DNA of 64,000 bases from DASSUW01 sp963759375 (GTDB lineage Bacteria; Actinomycetota; Thermoleophilia; Solirubrobacterales; Solirubrobacteraceae). The stretch covers positions 580,972 to 644,971 of the forward strand of contig CAVWYY010000008.1 of the NCBI GenBank assembly GCA_963759375.1. Direction: 5' to 3'. Below the pieces are notes generated by a model. The model saw only the letters and a program-made list of their open reading frames with translations. It did not search any database and was not told where the DNA came from. Shown piece after piece: positions 63,549 to 64,000 of this stretch. Made by a program: the position numbers and the translations under genes. Positions within the stretch are counted from its first letter, which is position 1. Every line of letters begins with the position of its first letter.

Positions 63549-63875
63549 TCACGTGACCTTGAGCGTCATGCGCATGTCGGGCGCATGGATCGAGCAGATG
63601 ATCTTGTAGGTCCCGCGCTTCTTGAGCTTGCGCTGGAAGCTGCCCTTGGTCTTGAGCGCCGACTGGAACTTCTTCGGGCCCTTCTGCACGACGACGTTGT
63701 GCTGGTCGGAGCCCTTCCAGTTCCACTTGACGGTCGTCCCCTTGGCGACCGAGACGGTGCGGGGCTTGCCGGACTTGACGAAGAAGTCGTCGCCGACCTT
63801 CACGTTCTTGGTGGCCGCGGCCGCGGGCGCGGCGAGGACCAGGGCGAGGATGACTGCGAGGGGCACAATGCGCAT
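63549..63875 (-). CDS. Secreted blue-copper (plastocyanin/azurin-like) protein
   Basis: A 108-residue cupredoxin. After a signal peptide (RIVPLAVILALVLAAPAAAA) all four type 1 copper ligands can be assigned: His59 (SDQHNVVV), Cys94, His97 and Met101 (IICSIHAPDMRM). It would carry electrons outside the membrane. Lys/Arg-rich surface. The ATG shares a base with the stop of the methylmalonyl-CoA mutase gene (TGATG), an unexpected pairing with a cytosolic enzyme. Confidence 0.9.
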   Translation of the reverse strand: MRIVPLAVILALVLAAPAAAATKNVKVGDDFFVKSGKPRTVSVAKGTTVKWNWKGSDQHNVVVQKGPKKFQSALKTKGSFQRKLKKRGTYKIICSIHAPDMRMTLKVT

Positions 63876-64000
63876 CAGAAAACCGGCGTCTCCCTGTACG
63901 TGCCGAAGACCTGCTGGAGGGCCTCGACGATCTCTCCTTCGGTGGCGTGTACGCGCGCGCACGCCAACAGGTTCGGCATCAAGTTGTGCCCATCGTCGGC
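63875..64000 (-). CDS. Methylmalonyl-CoA mutase large subunit, C-terminal fragment (partial)
   Basis: The last 41 codons of a gene that continues past the window end. The residues GHNLMPNLLACARVHATEGE followed by IVEALQQVFGTYRETPVF match the end of the substrate-binding barrel of acyl-CoA mutases, just before the point where one-piece enzymes continue into the B12 domain. Here a TGA follows, so the protein lacks that domain and needs a separate subunit such as the one at 46236-46634. Confidence 0.85.
   Translation of the reverse strand, partial: ADDGHNLMPNLLACARVHATEGEIVEALQQVFGTYRETPVF

Overview
The window is about 70% or more G+C and is packed with short-spaced, often start/stop-overlapping genes. 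Actinobacterial traits include a nine-gene ATP synthase operon with an alpha subunit carrying a C-terminal tail, the rpmE-DUF1385-prfA-prmC-tsaC-glyA translation cluster, an ETF/ETF-quinone oxidoreductase operon and a methylmalonyl-CoA mutase with a separate B12 subunit. The best fit is an actinomycete-related Gram-positive of the Thermoleophilia/Solirubrobacterales type; this is inference from gene content, as no rRNA is present. No tRNA, rRNA, CRISPR array, transposase or phage gene was found.

Layout. 0-9.3 kb (minus strand): aldehyde dehydrogenase, a YtcJ-like amidohydrolase broken by an in-frame TGA, then a nucleotide-sugar and cell-wall group (phosphosugar isomerase, sugar-1-P nucleotidyltransferase, UDP-glucose dehydrogenase, LytR-CpsA-Psr ligase, M20 peptidase). 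9.9-17.1 kb: atpI-B-E-F-H-A-G-D-C. 17.3-20.9 kb: ArsR/arsenate-reductase fusion with a VOC protein, a GNAT enzyme, and a MarR regulator coupled to an MFS exporter. 21-29.8 kb: acyl-CoA ligase, cupredoxin-like lipid-anchored or membrane protein, MFS, OsmC, APC permease, a periplasmic-binding-type lipoprotein, cupin, a gene-poor stretch with two small ORFs, and a WecA/MraY-type transferase. 29.9-40.8 kb: a divergent pseudokinase-like Ser/Thr kinase, glyA-tsaC-prmC, a TRAP transporter cassette lodged between prmC and prfA, then prfA-DUF1385-rpmE. 40.9-46.6 kb: etfB-etfA-ETF-QO, SMR exporter with TetR regulator, aldo/keto reductase, B12-binding MCM subunit. 46.7-48.5 kb: a sigma factor fused to a ribbon-helix-helix domain and a C-terminal membrane helix, with an unknown neighbour.

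48.7-63.5 kb is an envelope/surface region. Five coupled plus-strand genes (49.9-58.9 kb) encode a membrane protein with a peptidoglycan-binding domain, a GAF-LuxR regulator, a GT2-GtrA-HprK-like three-part protein, an ArnT-like polyprenyl-sugar transferase and a 1091-residue secreted protein joining a phosphoesterase to a GH99-like glycosidase. They look like one system that adds, senses and trims a surface glycan or phosphodiester-linked polymer. Secreted metallophosphoesterase, Ig/FnIII-like and RTX-repeat proteins follow. The window ends with a blue-copper protein coupled to the tail of the methylmalonyl-CoA mutase large subunit.

At least six genes carry single-base frame breaks or an in-frame stop (amidohydrolase, MarR, glyA, the three TRAP genes, a secreted protein at 61 kb). 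Because glyA is normally essential and its frame is restored exactly by one base, consensus errors are a serious possibility for all of them.
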